Shown: positions 35,861 to 45,233, numbered from the stretch's first letter. The stretch: DNA of 64,000 bases from Clostridium lundense DSM 17049 (GCF_000619945.1 NZ_JHVC01000015.1:34339-98338); one strand, 5' to 3'. Program-made: numbers and translations. The notes: a model not told the origin generated them from the sequence alone.

Positions 35861-36629
35861 TAACTTTCCTCCATGACAACATATAATCTTCCTCTTTTTT
35901 AGTTTGTACTATCTTTAAAAATAACTCTTCAAGAGAACAATCTTTATATTTTTCATAAAGCTTAACTTTTTCACCACAATATTTTATTTTTCCTTTATGA
36001 ATTATAGTAATATGTGTACATATATCCTCTAATAACAAAATATCATGAGAACTTATAAATATGGTTACACCCGTTTGAACTAAATATTTTAGTACCTTTT
36101 TTAAATCTATTCTTCCTACTGCATCTACTCCTTCTAAAGGTTCATCCAATATTATTAGTAGAGGATCATGTATTAATGCTGCACCAATATATGCTTTTTT
36201 TTTCATTCCTTTTGAAAATTCTCTTAATAACTTTTTTCTATGCTCTCTAAGATCTAATAAATTTAGAAGTTCCTCACTTCTCTCTTTAATTATATTTTTA
36301 GGTGTTTTGTACAAGCTTCCTATTATGTCCCAAAATTCTTCTACCTTTAAATGAGAAAATATCTCCCCTTCATCTCCAACATAAGCAATCTTTAATTTAT
36401 CCTCATTATTCAACTTTTCCATTGGTTTTCCAAATATTTCAACTTCTCCACAAGAACTTTTACTAAGTGATGAAAGTATATTTATTAATGTAGTTTTTCC
36501 AGCACCATTTTCTCCTATAAATCCATTTAGACTTCCCGACTCTACAGTTATATTTACATTTTTCAAAGCTTCAAAACCGTTTTTATAAATCTTATTTAGA
36601 TTTCTCGTTTTTATAACTATATCGCTCAT
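35853..36629 (-). CDS. ABC transporter ATP-binding protein
   Basis: Start ATG 36629 (MSDIV), eight bases after AGG of AAAGGTG; the GTG at 36638 lies within that site. Walker A GENGAGKTT, signature FSKGMKKKAYIGAAL, Walker B LLIILDEPLEGVD and H-loop ISSHD are intact. The diverged signature (FSKGM for LSGGQ) and lone nucleotide-binding domain are typical of ABC-2 exporters such as those for bacteriocin immunity or drug efflux. It acts with the membrane proteins encoded downstream. Confidence 0.92.
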   Translation of the reverse strand: MSDIVIKTRNLNKIYKNGFEALKNVNITVESGSLNGFIGENGAGKTTLINILSSLSKSSCGEVEIFGKPMEKLNNEDKLKIAYVGDEGEIFSHLKVEEFWDIIGSLYKTPKNIIKERSEELLNLLDLREHRKKLLREFSKGMKKKAYIGAALIHDPLLIILDEPLEGVDAVGRIDLKKVLKYLVQTGVTIFISSHDILLLEDICTHITIIHKGKIKYCGEKVKLYEKYKDCSLEELFLKIVQTKKEEDYMLSWRKVNE

Positions 36630-36640
36630 ACTTATCACCT

Positions 36641-37165
36641 TTAAAGTTCTTCTATTAATCTACACAAAATCTTATCTATTGAAAGAAGCTCATCTCCTTT
36701 GCAAAGATCTGATGTAGACATAATTGATATAGTTCCTTTGTTATAAGAAAAAGTAGCTATGCTTCCTTCACATATGCTTCTTAAACTAGTATCATCAAAA
36801 ACTTTTTCAAATATATCCTGCGATGAAGCTTTAATTTTATAAACATCATTAATTTTATGATTTAAATTCACCTCTTTTCCTCCTATCATTATGGCTTTAA
36901 ATATACTAAAAATGGAGTTTAAAACATTCCCTTTTTTAACAATTAAAAATTTAAATTGTTTAGTTGGTATTAGTTTTACTTTTACAAAAGAAGTCCTCTG
37001 CAATGCTTCAACATATATTTTATAATTTATTTGTGCACCTTTAAAATTCTTTTCTATTGTAGCTGCTGTTGTTCCTTTTATAACTCCAATACCCTGTTTG
37101 TAATTTCCTTCTATCTCCTGCGCATATTTTTTCCAATTTTCTCTTATAACATCTAAATCTAGCAT
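36641..37165 (-). CDS. Hypothetical protein, first gene of the ABC operon
   Basis: 174 residues, soluble, no signal, beginning 11 bases upstream of the ATPase start and after a good GGAGGG site. It contains VKLIPTKQFKFLIVKKGN and a later GSIATFSYNKGTISIMSTSD, suggesting a beta-rich fold. It may be an accessory or regulator of the exporter. Two direct repeats lie in its promoter region, so it heads a regulated operon. Not recognised. Confidence 0.6.
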   Translation of the reverse strand: MLDLDVIRENWKKYAQEIEGNYKQGIGVIKGTTAATIEKNFKGAQINYKIYVEALQRTSFVKVKLIPTKQFKFLIVKKGNVLNSIFSIFKAIMIGGKEVNLNHKINDVYKIKASSQDIFEKVFDDTSLRSICEGSIATFSYNKGTISIMSTSDLCKGDELLSIDKILCRLIEEL

Positions 37166-37208
37166 TTACATCCCTCCATTAATTAAATTGTAATACTTTT
37201 ATAAAAAT

Positions 37209-37250
37209 AGTACCCATATTTAACTATTCTTTCAATAGAAAGTACCTATA
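37209..37250 (-). promoter_or_regulatory. Direct repeats in the ABC operon promoter, candidate LytTR sites
   Basis: AGTACCCATA at 37209-37218 and AGTACCTATA at 37241-37250 (one difference) lie 32 bases apart, about three helical turns, directly before the ABC operon. LytTR-family regulators bind pairs of direct repeats at whole-turn spacing, and such a regulator is encoded about 1.3 kb away. Confidence 0.45.
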
Positions 37251-37263
37251 CTGTAAGATTCGG

Positions 37264-37307
37264 TACATAAAAAGAAGATAGCTTTATTGCTACCTTCTTT
37301 TTATGTA
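37264..37307. terminator. Terminator after the AgrC/AgrA-like genes
   Basis: TACATAAAAAGAAG and CTTCTTTTTATGTA pair around an inner ATAGC/GCTA stem. It ends three bases from the kinase stop at 37310 and separates the two operons. Confidence 0.85.
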
Positions 37308-37309
37308 TT

Positions 37310-38551
37310 CTAAAATATAATTTTAAATATTATCATGCTATCTTCAAAATCCAACTCAATTTTGCCATTGTTCTTTTCTACAATATCTTTAACATTATTT
37401 AAACCATATCCTCTACCGCTGCCTTTGCTTGAGTACCCTTCATCAAATATCCTGGAAATGTTTTTCAGTTCACTTTTATTAATATTATTTTTCACAATAA
37501 TATTACCTTTTCCATTTTCATTATAAATTTTAAGCACAACATTTCTTTTTTCTGCATTCATTACCGCTTCAAAAGCATTATTAAGAAGATTATTTAAAAC
37601 CACAGACATTTCTTGGTCATTTAATATATTTTCTATAACATTATTTTTAATGTCAAAATTAAAGCTTATATCTTTCCTTTTACTTTCCTCAATGTTTGTA
37701 TATACTATACCTTTTATAATTAATGAATTTATATAGGCAAGTTCTTCTATCTTCTTCACAGATTTATTTACTTCATTTACATAAATATTAAATTTAACTT
37801 TTAACTCTTCATCATCGCTTACATCAATCATCCCTTTTATTGTATTAAGATGATTTTTAAATTCATGCTGCTTTTTTCTTATTTCTTGTGTTAAGGACGT
37901 TACCATAGAATCGTATTTTTTTTGTTCTTCTAAGCCTTTGCTTTCTTCAATAATTTTACACATGTAGCTATAACCATAAAGCTGAAGCAAAAATATAATA
38001 TAAAACACAACCACAATAATATCCAAGTTATCAACTATAACGCTGTACTTTTTCTGCAAAAATACTTTGAAAAGCACAAAAAGTATGAAAAGACTGCTTC
38101 CTATAAAAAAATTTAATTTTTCATCCAAAATTTTAAATTTGAGCTTGTCTTTAAAAAATATTAATAAAACAGTTGAAATAAGCATTGTTATAATGCTTAC
38201 AATAATCAAAATTTCTTCTTCATTTCTAAAACTAAAAAATACACCATTAAATCTATGAGTCAAAAGAATTTCAAATACATTCATAGGTATATATACAATT
38301 GAAAATTGCATTAATGATTTTTCTAAATCATTTTTATATATTAACTTAATCATTAAAATTACAAAAATATATGATAAAATAAATATATATTTCATTTTCA
38401 TACATATTACTGTTATTATAGAAGATAACACCACAAATAAAACACTATTTATATATGAAATCTTAATTTGTAAAAATAAATTTTCATAAATCAGTAAAAA
38501 AATACTCCAATTAACTAAAGCTGCAAACAGTACTAATAATACTTCAATCAT
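37310..38551 (-). CDS. AgrC-like GHKL sensor histidine kinase
   Basis: Six or so membrane helices in residues 1-195, then a dimerisation helix with His229 in KKQHEFKNHLNTI, and a GHKL ATPase domain with N-box VLNNLLNNAFEAV and G-box GRGYGLNNV. This is the AgrC/BlpH type that senses secreted peptides at the membrane. The next gene upstream is its LytTR regulator, with one base between them. I see no AgrB processing protein or AgrD precursor in the surroundings, so the ligand may be made elsewhere, or come from outside. Confidence 0.9.
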   Translation of the reverse strand: MIEVLLVLFAALVNWSIFLLIYENLFLQIKISYINSVLFVVLSSIITVICMKMKYIFILSYIFVILMIKLIYKNDLEKSLMQFSIVYIPMNVFEILLTHRFNGVFFSFRNEEEILIIVSIITMLISTVLLIFFKDKLKFKILDEKLNFFIGSSLFILFVLFKVFLQKKYSVIVDNLDIIVVVFYIIFLLQLYGYSYMCKIIEESKGLEEQKKYDSMVTSLTQEIRKKQHEFKNHLNTIKGMIDVSDDEELKVKFNIYVNEVNKSVKKIEELAYINSLIIKGIVYTNIEESKRKDISFNFDIKNNVIENILNDQEMSVVLNNLLNNAFEAVMNAEKRNVVLKIYNENGKGNIIVKNNINKSELKNISRIFDEGYSSKGSGRGYGLNNVKDIVEKNNGKIELDFEDSMIIFKIIF

Positions 38552-38552
38552 A

Positions 38553-39278
38553 TCAACACCCTTTTAACTTTTCTTCAAAACACTCTTTGTACTTATATCC
38601 AACTAAAGCTTTTTCATCATAATGCTTAAAATATATTTCACTTACTCTACTATCAATCCTGGCTGTTTTTAATATGTTATCAATATTAACTATAAAAGAC
38701 TTATGCGCTTGTATAAAAGATGGATGATTTATCTCTTCTAATACCTTCTTAAGGGACATCTTTGTAACTATATATTTTCCATTTTTAGTATGAAAACAAC
38801 TATTTCGTCCGCACATTTCAACAAAATATATATCTTCTATATCTAATTTAAGATATATACCATTTTTTAAACGCAACTGTATCTTTTTAGCTTCATTTTT
38901 TTCTTCTTTTACTCTTTCATGATTTATGATCTTTTCTGTTAAATTTAAAATATCTTCTTCACAATAAGGTTTAATTATAAAATCATAGCAATGAGTTTCT
39001 TTAAAAGCCATGGTTATGTATTGTTCTTGCGTAGTGATAAATATAACCCATGAAAATTCATACTGCTTATATAATCTTATTTCTTTAACAAAATCTATTC
39101 CCGATTCTTTATGAAGCATTATATCTATAAGAAATAAATCTATTTTTTCATTTTTACAAATTTCTAAAGCATCTTTTTTGAATTCCACATCAAAAACTTG
39201 AGCATCTCTTATTTTTGATGTAATACTTTTCAGCTTTTTCCTTTGAAATTCATCATCTTCCAAAATTAAAATTTTCAT
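38553..39278 (-). CDS. LytTR-family response regulator (AgrA-like)
   Basis: 241 residues: receiver domain with phospho-acceptor Asp52 (FLIDIMLHKESG) and Lys in IIKPY, then a LytTR DNA-binding domain with LKLDIEDIYFVEMCGRNS and FIQAHKSFIVNID. Cognate to the AgrC-like kinase that follows. A likely target is the adjacent ABC operon, whose promoter has direct repeats of the spacing this family favours. Confidence 0.92.
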   Translation of the reverse strand: MKILILEDDEFQRKKLKSITSKIRDAQVFDVEFKKDALEICKNEKIDLFLIDIMLHKESGIDFVKEIRLYKQYEFSWVIFITTQEQYITMAFKETHCYDFIIKPYCEEDILNLTEKIINHERVKEEKNEAKKIQLRLKNGIYLKLDIEDIYFVEMCGRNSCFHTKNGKYIVTKMSLKKVLEEINHPSFIQAHKSFIVNIDNILKTARIDSRVSEIYFKHYDEKALVGYKYKECFEEKLKGC

Positions 39279-39608
39279 TTACTACCATCCTTACCTTATT
39301 AGAAGTTTTTAATTCTAAACAAACAAATTTTCAAAATCTTACTGTGTCATTTTTATCATAACATTATCTTCATTAATTACATTACTCAACTTTCGCAGGA
39401 CAAAAGACTAACTTCTCTTTACTTCAATAGGGGTAACTTCTGCATCTAAATATCTTATAGGTGCTAGTAATTCATTATATTGTTTTTTCTAATTTATTAT
39501 ATATAAGATTTTTAAATTTCATATATTATTACTCATACAAAAATATATTAATATCATCACACATTATAGCATATTTTAGTAATATACGCATTTTTATGAT
39601 AATAGAAA

Positions 39609-39639
39609 GCCCTCAAGTGCACCACCAACACTCAAGGGC
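39609..39639 (-). terminator. Hairpin terminator after the 174-residue membrane protein
   Basis: GCCCTCAAGTG and CACTCAAGGGC pair with two mismatches; the minus strand continues TTTCTATT. The rest of 39279-39736 is AT-rich non-coding sequence, presumably holding the LytTR gene's promoter. Confidence 0.65.
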
Positions 39640-39736
39640 TCTCTCCAACTATATTTTATTTTTCCCTGTTTCCCAATTCCATATCAAGAAATATATACTA
39701 ATTTTACCATTTCCTAACCTAAATACTATAATTTCT

Positions 39737-40261
39737 TCATAATACAAAGTTATAATTTTCATTACTATACCTATCTGTAAATGTATATTTTTTATTATTA
39801 AACTTTTCTAAGCTATCACCTATTTTTAAATCATCTATATAAACTTTACTTAAATCAGTAGATTTTACAGTATACTTCCCAAAAGTTTTTATAAAGCCTG
39901 TATAATTAAATCCTAATATTATTACTAATAACAAAGTTGAAACTATAGGATATATTACTTTTAAACTACTATGCTTCTTAGATTCAACTAATTTTACACT
40001 TTCCATTACCATAATTATACATGATATAAACAAAACTACATATTTAAAATACATAGGTAAGTTAATTTCTAAAAAATCATATATACTAAATACTGCTGTT
40101 AACACTCCATATATTATTAAAAGTTTGAATAAATTTTTATCACTTTTTTTATCATGAATCTTATTATTATTATAATTATCTCCATTTATTTTCTTTAACT
40201 CTTTATTCATTTCTTTTATCTTATATCTATAAAATAAATATTGTACATTCCAAATGGTCAA
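39737..40261 (-). CDS. Membrane protein of unknown function, possibly 5'-truncated
   Basis: The frame begins at a TTG (40261) with no ribosome binding site and stays open further upstream into distinctly GC-richer sequence (reading GWGASSGGCTEPRKVYL). The original N-terminus was therefore probably replaced when the neighbouring mobile segment arrived. The rest has three or four hydrophobic helices (FKLLIIYGVLTAVFSIYDFL; YVVLFISCIIMVMESV; VIYPIVSTLLLVIILGF) and a soluble tail. No family recognised. Confidence 0.45.
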   Translation of the reverse strand: MTIWNVQYLFYRYKIKEMNKELKKINGDNYNNNKIHDKKSDKNLFKLLIIYGVLTAVFSIYDFLEINLPMYFKYVVLFISCIIMVMESVKLVESKKHSSLKVIYPIVSTLLLVIILGFNYTGFIKTFGKYTVKSTDLSKVYIDDLKIGDSLEKFNNKKYTFTDRYSNENYNFVL

Positions 40262-40491
40262 ATATACCTTGCGTGGCTCAGTACAGCCTCCTGATGAAGC
40301 GCCCCAGCCTTCAAGGATAGCCTGTAAAACCTGACATCATAAACTTAATGAAACTTGATTTAACATTTTTGTTTATCAGGTTTTCTTATTTATATATACG
40401 TATTAGAATAAAATTAGAGATGCTTGTATGTCTAATAGCTATGTTAGTAGATTTAAGAAAATGTTTAACCCTATTAATTCGGATACTATGA
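40262..40491. other. Junction sequence between backbone and conjugative-transposon remnant
   Basis: A gene-free stretch. The first 70 bases are GC-richer than anything to their left. An inverted repeat (AAAACCTGA near 40328 and TCAGGTTTT near 40375) with a T-run follows. No intact gene. It marks the left edge of the accessory block. Confidence 0.4.
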
Positions 40492-40523
40492 AAACAAATG
40501 CTCATCTAGATAAGCATTTGTTT
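40492..40523 (-). terminator. Hairpin overlapping the stop of the truncated sigma-like ORF
   Basis: AAACAAATGCT and AGCATTTGTTT pair perfectly around TCATCTAGAT-like loop sequence; the minus strand continues with TTTT. Confidence 0.7.
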
Positions 40524-40629
40524 AGATTAACTTCACGACGTTGCCGACGCTTGGTTCGTTGCGCAAGGCGTGTTTGTAGTACGCATTAAACTCACAACAG
40601 GTCTGCCATTCAAGGCGTTCAGAGTTCAT
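40522..40629 (-). pseudogene. Truncated conjugative-transposon sigma-like gene
   Basis: A 35-residue reading frame from ATG 40629, behind a GGGGGGAAG site, starts MNSERLEWQTCCEFNAYYKH and continues ALRNE before diverging and stopping at once. It resembles the first 25 or so residues of the sigma-70-like regulator carried by Tn916/Tn1549-type elements, normally about 140-200 residues. The break suggests deletion of the rest of the transposon regulatory region. The leader with its CACCGAAAGGGGGG run is also typical of these elements. Confidence 0.55.
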
Positions 40630-40701
40630 GTTCTTCCCCCCTTTCGGTGACCCTCCACGACAGGATTAGAAATATGCCAAAGAGAAACAGAAACTTTAGG
40701 T

Positions 40702-41946
40702 TTATAAATGCTGATATGTCTTTTTCCCTATATAACCTACCACAAATATCAAAAAAGCAGTTGCAAACATTATCATCGAAAGATCATTTATAAATTCTTC
40801 ATACAAATATCCATAGAGGAAAATGCCTATTGGTAAAGTTGCATTGACTACCACTGAATAAAAGGACATGACACGCCCTAACATACCATTCGGCACATTC
40901 TGCTGAATTGCAGACATAATGAATATTCCCGCTATGCTTGCACAGATAAAAATCACAATTCCAATAATCACAAAGATAATATATGTCATGTTTGTAGAAA
41001 GGTTTAATATGACAGCGATACCAAATACCACGATTGCTACCCCCATAATCAAAAACAGTTGATAAATTTTACTTGCTTTGAATTTATCTGCAATCAGTTC
41101 AGCTATTACACCACCCATTAGTCCGGCAGCTCCCATAAAAGCCTGTGATAGTCCATTTAATACGGAGTTTAATTCAAGCACTATCCGTATGATAAATGGC
41201 GCACCTGTTGTAATCAAGGGCTGTATCATGAAAACAAAAGCAGCATTTAGCAGAATAGCCTTAAATACATAAGTTTGTTCAGTTGTAAGAAAACGGATAC
41301 CCTCAAATAAATCTTTTTTTGCCATTTGTAGAGAATTGCCCGCCTGTTGTGTACTCACTTTTGGTATTTTAATAAAGGTTTCAAGTATTGCAGCAAGGAA
41401 AAAACATACCGCGCAACTAAATAAAATCATCTGAACTCCTGACAGATTATCTTTACCAGTAATACCATAGAATAGTCCTGCTAACAAAGGTCCCGCAAGA
41501 TTGGCAATCATATTAACTTGACTTACAATAGCATTAGATTTGACAAAACTGTCCTTCTGCTGAATAAGCGGGACACTTGATTGCACAACAGGCGTTTCAA
41601 AAGACGATATGACAGATAAAACTACCATGATAATCGTTATATAAATAAGCTCATTGGGTAATGACAACGAAACTGCTAATAGGATTGCCATGACGCAATA
41701 CATACCGTCCAAAACAACCATAAGATTTCGTTTATTCTTTCGGTCGGCTAAAATACCACCAACTGGTGACAAAAAGACAGGGGGTAAATAACTTATTGCC
41801 GTGATAGTGCCAAACAATGCAGCAGAACCTGTCAAGTCAAGGATCAATAATGAAACTGTAAATTTTAGCAGTACAGTCCCAAACATGGAAGAAGCCTGTC
41901 CGATTATTAGCAAGATAAAATTTCGATTAAATATTTTTGTTTTCAT
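40702..41946 (-). CDS. MFS efflux transporter (EntS/Mef-like)
   Basis: Start ATG 41946 (MKTKIFNRN), after GAGAGGGTGG, gives 414 residues with twelve predicted helices. The loop after helix 2 has the MFS signature GGILADRKNKRNLM. This branch (MFS_3) includes macrolide and siderophore exporters found on clostridial and streptococcal conjugative elements. It heads no long operon itself: it is the last of three leftward genes (WYL regulator, UDG-like, MFS). Antibiotic or toxic-metabolite export is likely; the substrate is unknown. Confidence 0.88.
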   Translation of the reverse strand: MKTKIFNRNFILLIIGQASSMFGTVLLKFTVSLLILDLTGSAALFGTITAISYLPPVFLSPVGGILADRKNKRNLMVVLDGMYCVMAILLAVSLSLPNELIYITIIMVVLSVISSFETPVVQSSVPLIQQKDSFVKSNAIVSQVNMIANLAGPLLAGLFYGITGKDNLSGVQMILFSCAVCFFLAAILETFIKIPKVSTQQAGNSLQMAKKDLFEGIRFLTTEQTYVFKAILLNAAFVFMIQPLITTGAPFIIRIVLELNSVLNGLSQAFMGAAGLMGGVIAELIADKFKASKIYQLFLIMGVAIVVFGIAVILNLSTNMTYIIFVIIGIVIFICASIAGIFIMSAIQQNVPNGMLGRVMSFYSVVVNATLPIGIFLYGYLYEEFINDLSMIMFATAFLIFVVGYIGKKTYQHL

Positions 41947-42036
41947 AGTCCACCCTCTCACTTTTGTATATATCCATTATACAAATTAAAGCCTGACACA
42001 TACTGTCAAGCTTTACAAAAAAATTATAAAAATTAA

Positions 42037-42630
42037 CTATTTAATTGTACTTACCATTACAGCAATATCTTCGGAAGCCATTTTAAACTTTGATTTTTCA
42101 ATCAAGATATTACCGCCTGTCATAATATAAGATGGCATAACCCTAATGTTTCCATAATAAACTTCACTATTTCGTAGCTTATATGTTGAAACAGCAGGAA
42201 CAGCATTTTTCTTTGTTGCTTTCTTCGTTATTATGTTGAACGCCTTTTTTGCCACGTCCCCCATGAGCATAATAACCTTGACGTTTGGAAATAACGCAAG
42301 TTCCTTTTCCAAATAAGGCAAACTGCTTTCAATGCTGCTCTTTTCAATCGTATATTCTGATTTAGGTGTTTTAACAGCATTAGTAATATAGATACCCATT
42401 TGCAGTATATCTTGTATTGTCGAAACTTGAAATCCTGCTTTTTGAAAGAGTAGAATAGTCGTCTTCAAATAATCTGCGTCGGGCTGTCCATAGAAGTCTT
42501 GAGAGGGGTCGGAGGGAACCACCTCATTTATCATAATGGCTTTAACGCTTAATGAGTCAATCTCTAAATCATTTAACTGTAAATTTTCCATAACTCCAAC
42601 TGCTTTTTCTAATTCTTCTCTAATATTCAT
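42037..42630 (-). CDS. Uracil-DNA-glycosylase superfamily protein
   Basis: 197 residues. IMINEVVPSDPSQDFYG resembles the N-terminal catalytic loop of UDG families 4/5, YITNAVKTP the following strand, VIMLMGDVAKKAFN the middle, and MPSYIMTGGN the place of the C-terminal HPS-type loop. Catalytic residues are altered from classic UDG, so the substrate may not be uracil. It is four bases downstream of a WYL regulator. DNA glycosylases with WYL regulators occur in mobile elements and defence gene sets. Confidence 0.8.
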   Translation of the reverse strand: MNIREELEKAVGVMENLQLNDLEIDSLSVKAIMINEVVPSDPSQDFYGQPDADYLKTTILLFQKAGFQVSTIQDILQMGIYITNAVKTPKSEYTIEKSSIESSLPYLEKELALFPNVKVIMLMGDVAKKAFNIITKKATKKNAVPAVSTYKLRNSEVYYGNIRVMPSYIMTGGNILIEKSKFKMASEDIAVMVSTIK

Positions 42631-42634
42631 TTTG

Positions 42635-43546
42635 TCATACTCCTTTGTAATGTTCTAATGCAGCTCTATATTTTTCTATTATCTTTTTCCGAATAGACTG
42701 CGGACGAACGATTGTTACTTTATCACCAAAAGACATAAGAAAATCATATAGCCAATCGTTTTCGGGTAAAGTAAAATTTACGGTATAACCGTTTTTATGC
42801 TTAATGATTGCACTATCATCTAATGTATCATACAGTCTATACCCAACCTCTAAAGGAAAGTTTAATTCCAAATCAATTATAGTCCCTATATCTCGCGGTT
42901 GCGGAAAAATTATGTGTTCTTCTTTAGGTCCGTCCTCAAAATATATTTCTGTTAGGGTCAAGTCTTTTATACGGGTAAGCCGGAATAATCTATAATCGTC
43001 ATGTAAAAGACAAAAGGCATAAAGATACCACGATTTATCCTTATAAGCTAACTTTTGTGGTAGAGCTTCGTGTTTTTGATTAGTGCCGGAAGAATTGAAA
43101 TACTCAAAGCTGATTTTCCGTCTTTCAAGGATAGCGTGCTTTAATTGATTAAACAGCAAGTTTTCATTTTCAGCTATGCTTCCCCAACGTGAAAAGTCAA
43201 CATCAATCCAATCCGTAAGTCCTATTTGAAAGATTGCACCAAGTTTTCTCAAAATGTCATCAATTTCGGGGTATTGTACAGCTGAAAGACTTTGTAGGCC
43301 TGATAGTATTTCCTGCTTTTCTTTGTCCGAGAAAAAGGATTTATCAAGAACATAACCATCAAGAAACTGTATGCCGCCATTTCTTCCTGTCGTAGTGTAA
43401 ATTGGAATACCTGCGCTGCTAATCGCGTCAACATCTCGATAGATTGTTCTAACAGATACTTCAAATTTTTCTGCTAATTCGGGGGCGGTAGTACGCCCTT
43501 TATCCAATAGGTAATATAAAATTCTGAACAATCTGCTTTCTTGCAA
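42635..43546 (-). CDS. HTH/WYL-domain transcriptional regulator (YafY-like)
   Basis: 303 residues: N-terminal DeoR-type winged helix (TTAPELAEKFEVSVRTIYRDVDAIS) and a WYL domain with KSWYLYAFCLLHDDYRLFRLTRI, then a C-terminal dimer/effector extension. The start is TTG 43546 (MQESRLFRIL), the usual N-terminus of the family; an in-frame stop lies ten codons upstream. It is the first gene of the three-gene cargo operon and probably its regulator. WYL proteins often sense nucleic acid ligands. Confidence 0.92.
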   Translation of the reverse strand: MQESRLFRILYYLLDKGRTTAPELAEKFEVSVRTIYRDVDAISSAGIPIYTTTGRNGGIQFLDGYVLDKSFFSDKEKQEILSGLQSLSAVQYPEIDDILRKLGAIFQIGLTDWIDVDFSRWGSIAENENLLFNQLKHAILERRKISFEYFNSSGTNQKHEALPQKLAYKDKSWYLYAFCLLHDDYRLFRLTRIKDLTLTEIYFEDGPKEEHIIFPQPRDIGTIIDLELNFPLEVGYRLYDTLDDSAIIKHKNGYTVNFTLPENDWLYDFLMSFGDKVTIVRPQSIRKKIIEKYRAALEHYKGV

Positions 43547-43738
43547 CCAATCACCGTTACCAAAACTCTATAAAACTCTCTAAGAAGATTATATAAGTTT
43601 ATAGTTTTGTTTATTTCCTACTTCATAATGTTCGATTTTGCCAAAGCTACTTTCGTTTGTATAACACTCCATAGGCTTTGTTACCTAATAAGGTAATGGG
43701 TTATAACGATTACCCAATTTAGCAAATCTTTTAAGTGA

Positions 43739-44685
43739 TTATACTAAACCATAGTTTGCAAGGTTATATGAAGCATTTTTATCTCTATCACAAATAAAAC
43801 CACAACTACATTTATAAGTTCTATTTGAAAGTTTTAAATCTTTGTTGATAGTACCACAATGGCTGCAAGTTTTACTTGAAGGATAAAATGTAGGTACTTG
43901 AACAAATTTAATACCATACTTTTCACATTTATATTTTATTTGATTAAGAAATATATTAAATCCTTGCTCTGCTATTGCCTTTGATAAGTGTTTATTCTTC
44001 ATCATATTAGATACTTTTAAATCCTCCATAACTATCCTATATGGTTTGGCTTTCACCATTTTGGAAGTAGTTTGGTGTATATGATTTAATCTAATATTTT
44101 TAAGTTTACTATGAAGTTTTTCAATCTTCTTTTCAAGTTTTGCAATGTTCTTAGTTTTTTGGTAACTCTCTCCTTTCTTATTCATAATATATTTTCTTGA
44201 ACATTGTCTTTGAAGCCTTTTTAACTTTTTACTTAGTTTTTTAACTTTGTTACAGTAGTTAAATCAATGTCATAATCCACCTTACATTTAACTTTACCTA
44301 TCTTTTCAAGATTAACAAAGTTATCCTTAAAATAAACTTTGTCATATCTGCTGTAAAATCTAGGTTCTGATTTTTTCTTGCTTTTAAATTTAGGAAAGCC
44401 ACTGCCATTAAAGAAATTATTATATGCTTTATCTAAATCTCTAATGCTCTCTTTAAGCGTTGCATGAGATACTTCATATAACCACTCATAACCTGCGGTG
44501 TTCTTTAAAACAGTTAATTGTTTACCTAATTCTGTAATTGATAGTTTTTTATTATTAAGTTTATAACTATCTATTTGCTTGGCTAACGCCCAATTATAAA
44601 TGAATCTCATACAGCCTATATGCCTATACATTAAAATTATTTGCTCTTGTGTTGGATATAGCCGTATATTTAATGCTTTTATCAC
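43739..44685 (-). pseudogene. tnpB: IS605-type TnpB (OrfB) with internal deletion and frameshift
   Basis: The 5' half (44685-44233, GTG start) gives the helix-turn-helix start ALNIRLYPTQEQIILMYRHI and stops after TTVTKLKN. The 3' half (readable from about 44245) gives VKKLSKKLKRLQRQCSRK, the RuvC-II region IVMEDLKV and the zinc finger CSHCG..CSCGFICDRDKNAS with the RuvC-III Asp. About 55-70 residues between them are gone, including the RuvC-I Asp (normally VGIDxG), and the join shifts frame. The RNA-guided nuclease must be dead. No tnpA partner is present. A hairpin TTACCT-AATA-AGGTAA lies beyond the 3' end, as in omega-RNA/right ends. Confidence 0.85.
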
Positions 44686-44837
44686 CTCACTTTGCTATTT
44701 ATTATATCATTATGTTCAGTAACTTTTTTGAGGTGATGGTATTAGATAATTTTTAAGTCTATTAAAAAATAGTAGAATTTTATAAATTTCTATAAACTTT
44801 TTTTAACTATTAACATAACTCCATAATTCAATTGTAC

Positions 44838-44875
44838 TATAATAACCTTGACAACGGCGTGTCAAGGTTATTATA
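44838..44875. terminator. 16-bp perfect inverted repeat, terminator-like
   Basis: TATAATAACCTTGACA and TGTCAAGGTTATTATA pair exactly around ACGGCG. This GC-cored hairpin is typical of Tn916/Tn1549-family non-coding DNA and marks the start of the transposon end segment. Confidence 0.7.
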
Positions 44876-44990
44876 TGATTTATTTCGGTTAAGCTATTAA
44901 AGCCACAAAAAAGCAAAGGGAATAGGGAAAGCCAACAACGACACACCGAGGGAATAATGTCCCCGGTTTCTCATACATACAGCCGTTTGG

Positions 44991-45016
44991 AACGCCACAG
45001 ATTGCGGCGTTTTTTC
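44991..45016 (+). terminator. Rightward intrinsic terminator in the transposon remnant
   Basis: AACGCC, a seven-to-nine-base loop, GGCGTT, then TTTTTC on the plus strand. Confidence 0.6.
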
Positions 45017-45233
45017 TTTTTCTGCGGGTAGTTTGACAAACTCGCTTTTTAGCGTGGAAGTATCCGAAAAGAAGAATAGCAAGCATAGGAAAGGAGTACC
45101 CTTTCTGTATTTTAAGCCGTGTAGTCAATTATGAGTTAGGCATAAACTTTCTACAACTGTAGATACCTATCCCCATGTAACAAAAAAAGAAAGAAGATAG
45201 CCTCAATATTTTTGGGAGTATTTTAAACAAAAA

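Noticed and set aside
44889..45128. 79-residue minus-strand ORF in the transposon remnant
   Set aside because: Overlaps a strong rightward terminator, lacks a ribosome binding site and resembles no protein; non-coding ICE end DNA explains it better.
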